Shown here: positions 16,324 to 25,067 of the stretch, piece by piece
Numbering within the stretch: the first letter of the stretch is position 1
How the letters are laid out: the number at the start of each line of letters is the position of its first letter
NCBI RefSeq assembly: GCF_013408795.1
Contig: NZ_JACCCC010000001.1
Span: 5,332,001 to 5,396,000 of the forward strand
Length of the DNA stretch: 64,000 nucleotides
Source: Spinactinospora alkalitolerans
Lineage (GTDB): Bacteria; Actinomycetota; Actinomycetes; Streptosporangiales; Streptosporangiaceae
Reading direction: 5' to 3'
Notes under the pieces: model-generated
Database searches by the model: none
Seen by the model: only the letters and a program-made list of their open reading frames with translations
What the model was told of the DNA's origin: nothing
Program-made: the position numbers and the translations under genes

Positions 16324-17520
16324 ATGATGTGGCGCTTGGCCAACCAGATACGCCCGTACGCCTGGGGCTCGACGACCTCGATCCCGGACCGGCTCGGCGT
16401 CGCCCCGGACGGGCGGCCCCAGGCCGAGCTGTGGATGGGCGCGCACCCGGGCGCGCCCAGCCGGATCGAGGCCGAGGCCGGCCCGGTCGCCCTGGACGCC
16501 GCCATCGCCGGCGATCCCAAGGAGATGCTCGGCGAGGACGTCGTGCTGCACTTCGGGGAGCGGCTGCCCTTCCTGCTCAAGCTGCTCGCCGCTGAACAGC
16601 CGCTGTCGCTGCAGGTGCACCCGAGTGCGGCGCGGGCCCGCGCCGGGTACGCCGCGGAGAACGCCGCGGGGGTGCCCCTCGACGCCCCGCACCGCAACTA
16701 CAAGGACCCGTTCCACAAGCCCGAGCTGGTCCTGGCGCTCGACGCGTTCGAGGCGCTGTGCGGTTTCCGCGACCCGGCCCTGGCCCGCGCCGAGCTGGAC
16801 GGGCTGGCCTCACCGCTCGCCGTCGCCCTGCGCACCGACCTCGCCGCGCCCGAGCCGCACTCGGCCCTGCGCGCGGCGATGACCCGGCTGCTCACCCTCC
16901 CGCCGGAGCGGCGCACCGCCGAGGTGGACGGGTTCGTGGGCGAACTCGCCGAGCTCCCCGTGGACGCCGTCCCGGACGGCGGCGGCGCGGCCGTCGTCCT
17001 CGAACTCGCCGAGCGCTACCCCGGCGACCCCGGCGCCGTCGCCGCCCTGCTGCTCAACCACGTCACGCTGGCCCCCGGCGAGGCGCTGTTCCTGCCGGCC
17101 GGCAACGTGCACGCCTACCTGCGCGGCACCGCCGTGGAGATCATGGCCGGCTCCGACAACGTGCTGCGCGCCGGACTGACCCCCAAGCACGTGGACGCCG
17201 ACGAGCTGCTCGACGTCGTGGAGTTCGCGGTGCTGCCCGTCCCCTACGCGGTGCCCGACCTCTGCGACGGCCGGATCGAGCACCGCCCGGACGTCGCCGA
17301 CTTCGCGCTCTCGATCATCACGCCCGATGCCGCCGAGGGCCCCGGACCGCGCGGACCGGCGATCGTGTTCGTCCTGGAGGGCGAGGCCGGGCTCCGCTCG
17401 GAGTCGGGCCGCGGGCTGGTGCTGGGTCGGGGCGAGTCCGCCTTCGTGCCCGCCTCCTGCGGCGAGGTGACGCTCACGGGCCCGGCGCGGGTCGTCGCGG
17501 CGACCACCGGGCGGATCTGA
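16324..17520 (+). CDS. manA: Mannose-6-phosphate isomerase, class I
   Basis: A 398-residue cupin enzyme interconverting fructose-6-phosphate and mannose-6-phosphate. Zinc and substrate motifs are present: LSLQVHPS, NYKDPFHKPELVLAL, LFLPAGNVHAYL and the family-wide LRAGLTPKHVD. Length and motif order fit ManA. ATG 16324 (MMWRLANQ) has no strong ribosome site. In this locus the product may feed GDP-mannose and, given the neighbouring NeuB/NeuA-HAD genes and no UDP-GlcNAc epimerase, may also be the substrate of a Kdn-9-phosphate synthase. Confidence 0.94.
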   Translation: MMWRLANQIRPYAWGSTTSIPDRLGVAPDGRPQAELWMGAHPGAPSRIEAEAGPVALDAAIAGDPKEMLGEDVVLHFGERLPFLLKLLAAEQPLSLQVHPSAARARAGYAAENAAGVPLDAPHRNYKDPFHKPELVLALDAFEALCGFRDPALARAELDGLASPLAVALRTDLAAPEPHSALRAAMTRLLTLPPERRTAEVDGFVGELAELPVDAVPDGGGAAVVLELAERYPGDPGAVAALLLNHVTLAPGEALFLPAGNVHAYLRGTAVEIMAGSDNVLRAGLTPKHVDADELLDVVEFAVLPVPYAVPDLCDGRIEHRPDVADFALSIITPDAAEGPGPRGPAIVFVLEGEAGLRSESGRGLVLGRGESAFVPASCGEVTLTGPARVVAATTGRI

Positions 17521-17864
17521 CCTCCTCCGTCACCGAAAAACGGACACAAGTGCGCCCGCCCGGACCCGCTCCCGCCCTTGCTGCCGCCTTCTCCTCCAGG
17601 GCACCCGCCACCCGGCATCGCCACAAGGCCGCACAGCGGGTCCACGCCTCGGAAGCCCGCCTCGCCCCGCCGTCCGATTCGGCCGCGGAGTTCGACGGAA
17701 GTTCACGTGCGGGTCCCGCGCGCGCCCACCGCACTCACTAAGGTGAAAGCGAAGGTGTCCATATCCGGGCATTCTTCGCCCGCCCCTTCACCGCTGTCCC
17801 CCCGTCGCCGGTCCGCCACCCCGCCGTGGCGGCGGCGGCCGCACAGGAGCGACGAGGCATTCCC
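17521..17864. other. 344-bp intergenic region
   Basis: Between manA and the next plus-strand glycosyltransferase. No gene-like frame with a ribosome site is present. The half nearest the downstream gene (about 17735-17790) is less GC-rich and may hold its promoter, but I cannot mark boxes. Confidence 0.4.
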
Positions 17865-18899
17865 GTGAACAACAAGCTAGTCGCGGCACCGGCCGGTCTC
17901 CTCGGCACCGACGACCTCACCGCGGCCACGGCCTGGGTGGAGACCCCCCTCCAGCTTCTCTCTGTGCTGGAGGCCCACTCCACCGGCCGGTTCGCCAAGC
18001 GGTGCCACGCCATCCCCCGGTCGGGATCGGCCGCGCTGGAGGCCACGGTGGCCGAGATCAAGCGCCTGGGCCTGCCGGCCGACCTGACGGTGCTGCCGGC
18101 CAGGGACGAGCCGCGCGACGCCCGCACCGACGCCGGCCTGTGGTTCATCGGCGACGCCTTCTCCGGGAAGGTGCAGAGAGCCCTGCTGCGCGACCGCCGC
18201 CGGCGCTACGTCGTCGTCGACGACGGTCTGGCGACCCTGCACCTGCTGCGGCTGCTGGTCAAGCCGGTCGCCGCCCCGCTGGTGCGGGCGCGGGTGCGGG
18301 CCGGCGTCTCGCGCAAGACCCTGGGACTGGCCACGGCGCTGCGGCTGCGCGCGGCCGCGCGCGCGGGCCGCCTGGCGGTCTTCACCGTCATCCCGCTGCC
18401 CGACGACCTCGCCGAGCAGGCGCGGCGCGCCGGGATCAGCATCGTCAACCACGACTTCACCTGGCTGCGCGCCCAGCCGGACTCCTCGGCCCCCGAGGAG
18501 AGGCGCGTGGTGCTCGGCGCCGCGATGGTCAACGACGGGCTCATCAGGGCCGACCGCTATCTGGAGTGGGTCGGCGCACACGCGGCCAAGGAGCCGGTGC
18601 TCTACTACCCGCACCGGCGCGAGGACGCCTCGACCCTGGAGCCGCTGAGCCGGGTGCCGGGCGTGCGCATCGCCGGCCACGGCCTGCCCGCCGAGGTCGG
18701 ACTGCGCGGGCTGACGGCCGGGCACCGCGTCGTGAGCCTGCCCTCGACCGCCGTAACATCGTTGCGTGTGCTGCTCGGCACCCGCGGTGTGCGGATCGAC
18801 GCGGCCGGGGTCCCCGAGGACTGGTGGACCGCCGAGGCCGCCCCGTCGCTGCGCGCGCACCTGAGCACGTTCGTCCACAGCCCGGAGGAAACTCGTTGA
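17865..18899 (+). CDS. Capsular/sialyl-type glycosyltransferase, GT-B like
   Basis: A 344-residue protein. The N-terminal WVETPLQLLSVLEA resembles the start of GT52 and polysialyltransferase-type enzymes, whose first strand reads xxTPLQL. RYVVVDDGLATLHLL is the acidic loop of that group, and EPVLYYPHRRED with VVSLPSTAVTSL is the likely CMP/phosphate-binding C-terminal half. GTG 17865 follows GAGG at seven bases. It overlaps the next gene (TTGA). With DUF6716, NeuB and NeuA genes nearby it is probably a nonulosonic acid transferase. Family level is uncertain. Confidence 0.6.
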   Translation: MNNKLVAAPAGLLGTDDLTAATAWVETPLQLLSVLEAHSTGRFAKRCHAIPRSGSAALEATVAEIKRLGLPADLTVLPARDEPRDARTDAGLWFIGDAFSGKVQRALLRDRRRRYVVVDDGLATLHLLRLLVKPVAAPLVRARVRAGVSRKTLGLATALRLRAAARAGRLAVFTVIPLPDDLAEQARRAGISIVNHDFTWLRAQPDSSAPEERRVVLGAAMVNDGLIRADRYLEWVGAHAAKEPVLYYPHRREDASTLEPLSRVPGVRIAGHGLPAEVGLRGLTAGHRVVSLPSTAVTSLRVLLGTRGVRIDAAGVPEDWWTAEAAPSLRAHLSTFVHSPEETR

Positions 18900-20173
18900 C
18901 CGAACGTGGAGACGTCCACGTCCTGGCGATCGCCGACTCCGACTCCTACCTGAAGTGGGCCGCGGGACTCCTCGACGGCCTGCCGCAGGGGTGGAGCGGT
19001 GAGCTCGCGGTCGTGCGCACGCCCATCGCGCCGTCCGCCGCGCAGATGGAGGGGGCCGTACACGGGACCCGGGTGCAGGACGCGCCGCCGCCGGTGCTCA
19101 CGGCCCAGGCCCTGCGGCGGTCGGTGCGGCGCAGCCGGCCCGACGTCATCGTGGTGGCGTGCACGGGGCCGGTGGTCGACGTGCTCGCCAGCACCGTGCT
19201 GAACGGGCTGGAGCCGCGGCCGGTGCTCGTCTCCGGCCTGCCGGGCATCTCGGTCCCGGCCTCCGACAAGGCGTGGCTGTTCCGCGGGCCGGTGGACCTG
19301 TTCGTACTGCACAGCCGACGCGAGGTCGAGGAGTTCCGCGAGGTCGGCGCGCGCCTGGGCGCCACAGGCTCGGTCGCGCTGGCCACCCTGCCGTTCCTGG
19401 CCGGCGGGCCCGCCCCCGGTCCGGCCGGACCGGCCGGTCCCGGTGCCCCCGAGGGGACCGAGAGGACCGAGAGGACCGAGAGGACCGAACGCGACCGCGT
19501 CGTGTTCGCCACCCAGGCCAAGGTGCCCGTGGAGCGGGAGGAGCGCGAGCGCGTCCTGCACGCGCTGGCCGGGCTCGCCGCGAACCGGCCCGACCTCGAC
19601 GTCGTCGTGAAACTGCGGGCCCGCGCGCACGAGCAGCAGACGCACCGCGAGCACCACCACTACGAGACGCTGTGGAACGGCCTGGTGGCGGCCGGCGCGG
19701 TGCCCGAGGGGGCCGTGACCTTCGTCGGCGGCGCGATGCGCGACCAGTTGGAGCGCGCGAGCGGGTTCGTGACGGTGAGCTCCACCGCGGCCCTCGAGGC
19801 GACCGCCCAGGACGTGCCGCTGCTGGTGCTGTCGGACTTCGGGGTCAGCGCCGAGATGATCAACCTGGTGTTCGAGGACAGCGGCGTCCTCGGCACGCTG
19901 GAGGATTTGAGCGCCGGCCGGTTCCGGCGGCCGAGCTCCCGGTGGTGCGCCGCCAACTACTTCCACGCCGCCGCCGACAACGACTGGGTCGAGCACCTGC
20001 ACAAGCTCGTCGACCAGCGCCGCGCGGGGACCCTGCCGGACCGGCCCGCGCTGCTCGACGGCCCCGAGCACGCCGCGGCGCGGCGCCGTGCGCGGCTGCG
20101 CCTGGAGGTCCCCCCGGCCACGCTGCGCACCATCGGCCGGGTCCGCAAGAAGATGCGCAGGCTGCTGACCTGA
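18896..20173 (+). CDS. DUF6716-type putative glycosyltransferase
   Basis: A 425-residue protein starting with TTG at 18896, seven bases after GGAGGAA and overlapping the previous stop. The N-terminal fold has VHVLAIADSDSYLKW, PDVIVVACTGP and SGLPGISVP. A linker has four TER tripeptides encoded by a 9-bp repeat (about 19456-19490). The second domain has VVFATQAKVP, VVKLRARAHEQQTH and VTVSSTAALEATAQDVP, the last like the donor-binding SSTALEA motif of CDP-glycerol and sialic-type transferases. In actinobacteria such proteins occur beside NeuB-type genes. A GT-B transferase adding a nonulosonic acid or phosphopolyol is inferred. Confidence 0.65.
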   Translation: MTERGDVHVLAIADSDSYLKWAAGLLDGLPQGWSGELAVVRTPIAPSAAQMEGAVHGTRVQDAPPPVLTAQALRRSVRRSRPDVIVVACTGPVVDVLASTVLNGLEPRPVLVSGLPGISVPASDKAWLFRGPVDLFVLHSRREVEEFREVGARLGATGSVALATLPFLAGGPAPGPAGPAGPGAPEGTERTERTERTERDRVVFATQAKVPVEREERERVLHALAGLAANRPDLDVVVKLRARAHEQQTHREHHHYETLWNGLVAAGAVPEGAVTFVGGAMRDQLERASGFVTVSSTAALEATAQDVPLLVLSDFGVSAEMINLVFEDSGVLGTLEDLSAGRFRRPSSRWCAANYFHAAADNDWVEHLHKLVDQRRAGTLPDRPALLDGPEHAAARRRARLRLEVPPATLRTIGRVRKKMRRLLT

Positions 20174-20196
20174 GAGGACGGGGGACGAGTGCATCC

Positions 20197-20486
20197 CCGA
20201 CCCCAGGGGGTCGGTAGGGCCCGCCCCAGGAGGGAGGGCGCGCGCCGACACCATGGGCACAGACCGACACCGCGGTTTCGGCCCGGCGCCCACGCAGGCG
20301 GCGTGGGCGGCGCGGCGCCGGTGCGATCCCTGTCAAGGGCCTTCGGCCACACGAGAGGATCGCCCGGTCACCGCGAGTCCCTCCTTGGGCTGGTGTCAAA
20401 GACCCCCTGAGGCCGGGGACGGCGCGCACCATCGCCCAACCACCGCGGATCCCACCTTGGGCTGAGCTTCACGCCCCCCAGTGGCC
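20197..20486 (+). repeat. Intergenic repeat, copy B
   Basis: The 44-bp core is at 20201-20244. Its start is palindromic, with CCGACCCC (20197-20204) pairing with GGGGTCGG (20207-20214), and might end transcription of the preceding gene. Two degenerate copies of the second unit follow at about 20338-20414 and 20427-20486. Together they fill the 336-bp gap between convergent genes. Confidence 0.75.
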
Positions 20487-20509
20487 AAGAACGGCGAACA
20501 TGCGCCTCC

Positions 20510-22585
20510 TCACCACCCCAGGGCCGCCTTCAGCTCGGTCTCCAGCGCGGGGGCGAGGGTGCGCGAGAAGGTTCCGGTCATGTGCGACTCGTCGTAGTAC
20601 ACCAGCACGTTGCCGATCACCGAACGGCACCGCCCATCGGGGCACACGTAGTCGTCGAGGTCGATGAAGGTCGCCTCGGAGGCCGCCGAGAGCCGCTCGT
20701 AGGGCGGCTCCTGCGCGAGGGAGAGGGTGAACTCCGTCTCGCACTCCGGGGAGTCGGCGCCGTTGCGCGCCACGCACTCCGGGGCGTCGAAGCCCATGCG
20801 GGGCGTGTCGCGCAGCGCCACGACGCGGCTGCCCAGCGCCGCCAGTTCCGCCCAGCGCTCCTCGTAGCCCTCCAGGACCTGCTCCCCGTTGCCGATGCTG
20901 GACCGGGTGGCGTGCGTGACCACCACGTCGGGCGGGTCCTCGGCGAGCCCGGCCATCACATCGGCGTTCCACGCCTCGCACTCGGGGTAGTCGTCCCTGC
21001 CCCGGTGCCAGGGGCCGGTGGTGAAGTGGCAGGCGTCCTTGGTCATGGTGATCAGCCGCCAGCCGTTGCGCTCCGCGGCCTCGCGCATGGCCGGGTACCA
21101 GTGCGCGATGTGGGAGTGGCCGATCAGCGCGACGGTGCGCTCGGCGTCGGCCGGCCCGTCGACGCACGGGTCGGCCGTCGTCGCCTCGAACATGTCGTGG
21201 CAGCCGCCGGGCTCCTTGTTCTCCCCCTGGTCGCCGTCGGCGTCGGCCGGGGCCGGCAGCACCGGGACGTCGGGGACGGGACCGGCGAAGTCCGCCGCGA
21301 GGACGGCGGCCCCGGGGTAGTTGCCCGGATCGGAGGCGAGTTCCCTGCGGTGGAGCTCCTGCCGGTCCAGGTGGACCGACCAGCCGCCGGCCGCGGTGAA
21401 CACGGGCAGCAGGCAGACCACCGCGACGGCGACCGACCACAGCGGCGCCGAGCGGGTTCGGACGAACCGCTGCACGCCGCCTTCGACCAGCCATTTCGTG
21501 GCGGCGGCCAGGGCGAGCGACACCGCCAGCACGCAGCAGCCGCCCAGCGGGGAGGCCACCTGGCGGTCGGCGACGCCGAGGTAGACCACCAGCACCGGCC
21601 AGTGCCACAGGTACAGGGCGTAGGAGATGTCGCCGATGTAGTGCAGCGGCCGCCAGGTCAGCAGCCGGTCGGCCCCGAAGCGGCTGCCGGTCGTGCCCGC
21701 GACGACGACCAGCACCGCGGCTCCGGTGGGCCACAGGGCGATCCAGCCGGGGAACATGGTCGAGACCTGGAGCAGGATCCCGCAGGAGACCAGCGCGGCC
21801 AGTCCCAGCCAGCCCATGGCGACGCGCGGGGCGCGCGGCAGGCGCAGGTGCGGCAGGACGATGGCGAGGGCGCCGCCGAGGGCCGGCTCCCACAGGCGCG
21901 CCCCGGTGTCGAAGTAGGCCCAGGCCTGGTCCGTCCCGGTGATCCGGACCGAGTAGGCGAACGAGACGCCGGCCACGGCCCCGAGCGCGGCCAGGACGAC
22001 CGGACGCAGGCCCCAGCCACGCCGGCGGGCGACCAGCGCCGCCAGCGCGATCAGGACCGGCCACAGCAGGTAGAACTGCCACTGGATGGACAGGGACCAG
22101 AAGTGCTGGAGCGGGCTGAGGTCGCTGTCGCGTGCCAGGTAGTCGACGGCGTTCGCGGCCAGGTACCAGTTCTCGTGGTAGAGCGCGGTGGCGACCGTCT
22201 CGGCGATGACGTCGCGCCATCGCGACTGCGGCAGCCACAGGGCCGTCGCGACCAGCGTCCCCAGCAGGACCAGGGCGGCCGGGGGCGTGAGACGGCCCAG
22301 CAGCCTGGCCCAGAACGCCGTGAAGCCGACCCTGCCGCGCCGCTCCACGGCGCGCACCAGGGACCCCGTGATGAGGAAGCCGGTGAGCAGCAGGAACACG
22401 TCGACGCCGCCGGAGACACGGCCGAGCCAGATGTGGTAGGCGGCGACCAGCAGGACCGCGACGGCGCGCAGCCCCTGGATCTCGGGCCGGTAGCCGCTCC
22501 CTCCGCCGGCCCTGGAACCGGCTCCCGGAGCGGCGTCGGCGCGCTCCGGGGCTGGAGCGGCGCCGGTGGGAACGGAAACGTGCAC
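20510..22585 (-). CDS. Membrane O-acyltransferase with C-terminal SGNH domain (OafA/YrhL type)
   Basis: A 691-residue protein. Residues about 30-400 are an acyltransferase-3 domain with about ten membrane helices. Its N-terminal hallmark is PEIQGLRAVAVLLVAAYH, followed by GGVDVFLLLTGFLITG and FWSLSIQWQFYLLWP. Residues about 500-690 form an extracytoplasmic SGNH-like hydrolase/transferase domain: block I is VALIGHSHIAHWYP and the C-terminal Ser-His pair region is DESHMTGTF. It transfers acetyl or a similar group to an exported glycan. Within the nonulosonic acid block it likely O-acetylates the polymer. The GTG start has no strong ribosome site. Confidence 0.87.
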   Translation of the reverse strand: MHVSVPTGAAPAPERADAAPGAGSRAGGGSGYRPEIQGLRAVAVLLVAAYHIWLGRVSGGVDVFLLLTGFLITGSLVRAVERRGRVGFTAFWARLLGRLTPPAALVLLGTLVATALWLPQSRWRDVIAETVATALYHENWYLAANAVDYLARDSDLSPLQHFWSLSIQWQFYLLWPVLIALAALVARRRGWGLRPVVLAALGAVAGVSFAYSVRITGTDQAWAYFDTGARLWEPALGGALAIVLPHLRLPRAPRVAMGWLGLAALVSCGILLQVSTMFPGWIALWPTGAAVLVVVAGTTGSRFGADRLLTWRPLHYIGDISYALYLWHWPVLVVYLGVADRQVASPLGGCCVLAVSLALAAATKWLVEGGVQRFVRTRSAPLWSVAVAVVCLLPVFTAAGGWSVHLDRQELHRRELASDPGNYPGAAVLAADFAGPVPDVPVLPAPADADGDQGENKEPGGCHDMFEATTADPCVDGPADAERTVALIGHSHIAHWYPAMREAAERNGWRLITMTKDACHFTTGPWHRGRDDYPECEAWNADVMAGLAEDPPDVVVTHATRSSIGNGEQVLEGYEERWAELAALGSRVVALRDTPRMGFDAPECVARNGADSPECETEFTLSLAQEPPYERLSAASEATFIDLDDYVCPDGRCRSVIGNVLVYYDESHMTGTFSRTLAPALETELKAALGW

Positions 22586-22661
22586 GACTCGGTTACCGCC
22601 TCACGACGCGGGGTGATCGGGAAAGAGGAGGGTCGAGGACGAAGACGGCGCTGTCCCGGCG

Positions 22662-24017
22662 CTAGTCCTTGCGGTCGAACACGGTCTGCTGCACGCTGCG
22701 GACCTTGCGCGCGCCGGAGACCAGCCAGTTCGTCGAGGAGCGCTGGGGCAGTGCCCCCGGCAGGTGCAGCGCCGTGAGGCGGCGCCGCTTGAAGTAGCGG
22801 CGGGTCGTGGCGTCGTAATGGGCGCCGAGGTAGTCGACCGCCGCTTCGCGCAGGTGCGGGTAGGCCGCCCCCTGCATGCAGTAGCTCACGGTGCGCAGCA
22901 GCGGCGCGAGCTCCCGGTGCAGCCGCTCCTCGGAGAACCGCGGCGGCCGGAGCCCGCCCTCCGCGTCGATCCGGGGCATCGATGCGTCGACGATCGTCAC
23001 GGGGATGCGGTTGCTGTTCTGGTACGGGGTGACGGCCTCCAGCAGCATCTCGGTGCCGACGCAGGCCACCGGGATGCCGTAGAGGTGCGCCGCGGTGCTC
23101 AGCCCCGTCGAGAAGCAGCTCACCACCGTCGACGGCCGCAGGACCGTGAACCACACCTCCGCGGGGATCGGCTCCTCCAGCAGGACCAGCCGCACGTCCA
23201 GCTCCTGTGCGGTCCGGCTCATGCGCAGATGGGTCCGGCGCGTGTTGGACGGGTGCGGTTTGAACAGCACCGTCCTGTGCCCCCGGGCCGCCATCGCCCG
23301 CACCATCGAGGCGTGCAGCTCGTCCTCCTGCTGCGGGGAGATGAGGTCGAGGGCCGACAGGTACTGCCCGAGCAGCAGCGGCGCCTCCTCGATCCCCTCG
23401 TCCAGCCGGGGTTTGAGCAGCCGGTCGAGGCTGTCGGCGACCTCCGACACCACCGCGCGGAACGCCTCCAGCGGCAGCGGGGAGCGTGCGACGTCGTACT
23501 CGTCGAGCAGCAGCGGTTCGACGCCGGGGACGAGGTCGAGGTAGACCAGTCGGTCGATCCTGGTGGCGACCTCGCGCGGCTGGCTGTTGCGCGTGGGGCC
23601 GTAGCTCATCAGGCCGTCAGAGTAGACCGTGATCGACGCGTCCTCGAAGATGGCCGCCAGGGACTTCGCCGGCGGCACCTGGACCGACTCCACCACGATC
23701 TGAAGAGGCGAGTCGTCCAACGACCAGTACGAGGCCAGCAGCCGCCGCAGCAGCAGCACGTCCTGCGGCCGGGGCTGCCAGGTCGAGGGGTGGAAGGGCC
23801 ACAGCAGCTCGTTCCACGAGACGACCTCGTCGAATCGGGAGCGGACGGCCTCGAACCCCGGCGCCTCCATCAGCGGGTCGGTGATCTCCAGCAGGGCGGC
23901 GTTGTCGCTGACCAGGAGGATCCTGCGGTCACCGGCCGGGCCGAACTCCCCGGAGTCGACCGCGGCGGCGAGCGACATCGCCCCGAAGAACGTGGAGGCG
24001 ACGAACATCTGGGTCAT
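22662..24017 (-). CDS. Polysialyltransferase-family glycosyltransferase (PF07388 type)
   Basis: A 451-residue protein starting MTQMFVASTFFGAMSLA, a form typical of alpha-2,8-polysialyltransferase family N-termini. VLFKPHPSNTRRTH is the conserved HP-type CMP-binding motif, and VVSCFSTGLSTAAHLYGIP the conserved S-TGL motif. ILLVSDNA and YSDGLMSYGP are in the first half. ATG 24017 overlaps the stop of the upstream GT2 by four bases. It would polymerise or add a CMP-activated nonulosonic acid made by the NeuB and NeuA genes a few hundred bases upstream. Linkage type cannot be read from sequence. Confidence 0.8.
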   Translation of the reverse strand: MTQMFVASTFFGAMSLAAAVDSGEFGPAGDRRILLVSDNAALLEITDPLMEAPGFEAVRSRFDEVVSWNELLWPFHPSTWQPRPQDVLLLRRLLASYWSLDDSPLQIVVESVQVPPAKSLAAIFEDASITVYSDGLMSYGPTRNSQPREVATRIDRLVYLDLVPGVEPLLLDEYDVARSPLPLEAFRAVVSEVADSLDRLLKPRLDEGIEEAPLLLGQYLSALDLISPQQEDELHASMVRAMAARGHRTVLFKPHPSNTRRTHLRMSRTAQELDVRLVLLEEPIPAEVWFTVLRPSTVVSCFSTGLSTAAHLYGIPVACVGTEMLLEAVTPYQNSNRIPVTIVDASMPRIDAEGGLRPPRFSEERLHRELAPLLRTVSYCMQGAAYPHLREAAVDYLGAHYDATTRRYFKRRRLTALHLPGALPQRSSTNWLVSGARKVRSVQQTVFDRKD

Positions 24018-24988
24018 CGGGCCAGCGCCTTTCCCGGGTCGACGACGGCCCGGAGTTGTTCCTCGCGCTCGTTGTCGATCGAGCCGAGGATGCGGTCGAG
24101 GACGTCGGGCGGCATCCGGCGCAGGGTCTCGGCCGCCCGCTGCCGCTGCCGCCTGCGCAGCGGCGGAGTGAGCCGCTCCTCCTCCTGGAGGTGGAAGGCG
24201 ATCATGGCGCAGTAGCTGCGCAGCGCCTTCGGCAGGAACCGGTCCCCCTCGGGGTCGCGTTCCAGTTCGGCGAGCACCCCGTCGAAGGAGTCGAAGAAGT
24301 GCAGCTGGCGCTCGTCCCCGATCCGGGTGAGCGAGCCCGCGACGCTGCGGCGGTAGCAGACGCCGATGAGCGAGACCACGGCGAAGGACTCGGCGTGCAG
24401 GTGCAGCCGCCACGTCCACTCGCGGTCCTCGGCGGTGAGCAGCTTCTCGTTGAACGTCAGCAGGCCCCGGTCCTGCAGCTTCTCGCGGTCGGCGATGCCG
24501 GACCAGGCGTTGGGGTAGTCCACCATCGTCGCGACGTTCTCGGGCAGGATCGCCGACCTGGGGGCGAGCGGGACGTTCCTGCGCCCCTCCGGGGCCCGGA
24601 CCAGCACGCGGTTCTTGCCGGTCACGCGCACGTGGTCGGTCTTGACGAAGCCGACGTCCAGCCGCCGGATCGCCTCCAGCGCCTCGGCCAGGTAGCCGGA
24701 CGGCAGCCAGTCGTCACCGTCGAGGTAGACGATGTAGCGGCCGCTCGCGGCCGCCAGGCCCTGGTTGCGCGCCGCGGACAACCCGACGGCGGCGTCGTTG
24801 CGGATCATCGACAGCCCGCCGAGGCGCTCGGCGAAATCGGTCACGATCTCCGGGGTCGCATCCGTCGATCCGTCGTCGACGACGATGAACTCGAAATCCT
24901 TGCGCGCGTTGCGGCCCAGGCTCGCCAGTGTGTCGGCGATGTAGGGCTCCACATCGCGGGCCGGAACGATGACCGACAGCGTGGTCAC
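24014..24988 (-). CDS. GT2 family glycosyltransferase
   Basis: A 324-residue GT-A transferase. The N-terminus LSVIVPARDVEPYIADTL, then FIVVDDGSTD, GLSAARNQGLAAASG and the DxD motif YLDGDDWLP are canonical. The C-terminal half (AEDREWTWRLHLHAESFAV and a helical tail) resembles transferases acting before polysialyl-type enzymes. GTG 24988 is preferred; a GGAG site lies nine bases upstream, and the open frame to 25138 lacks one. It is coupled to the polysialyltransferase-like gene downstream and about 80 bp from neuB. Confidence 0.85.
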   Translation of the reverse strand: MTTLSVIVPARDVEPYIADTLASLGRNARKDFEFIVVDDGSTDATPEIVTDFAERLGGLSMIRNDAAVGLSAARNQGLAAASGRYIVYLDGDDWLPSGYLAEALEAIRRLDVGFVKTDHVRVTGKNRVLVRAPEGRRNVPLAPRSAILPENVATMVDYPNAWSGIADREKLQDRGLLTFNEKLLTAEDREWTWRLHLHAESFAVVSLIGVCYRRSVAGSLTRIGDERQLHFFDSFDGVLAELERDPEGDRFLPKALRSYCAMIAFHLQEEERLTPPLRRRQRQRAAETLRRMPPDVLDRILGSIDNEREEQLRAVVDPGKALAR

Positions 24989-25067
24989 TCGAACTACTCC
25001 AGGTCTTCCTCGGGGGAGTGGGAGGGGCCGGGCGGCCCCTCCCACCGTGCCCACTGCGTCGTTCGGA

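Noticed and set aside
17826-17864. Upstream start for the sialyl-type glycosyltransferase at 17826
   Set aside because: The added residues are Ala/Arg low complexity; GAGG correctly spaced before GTG 17865 marks the better start.
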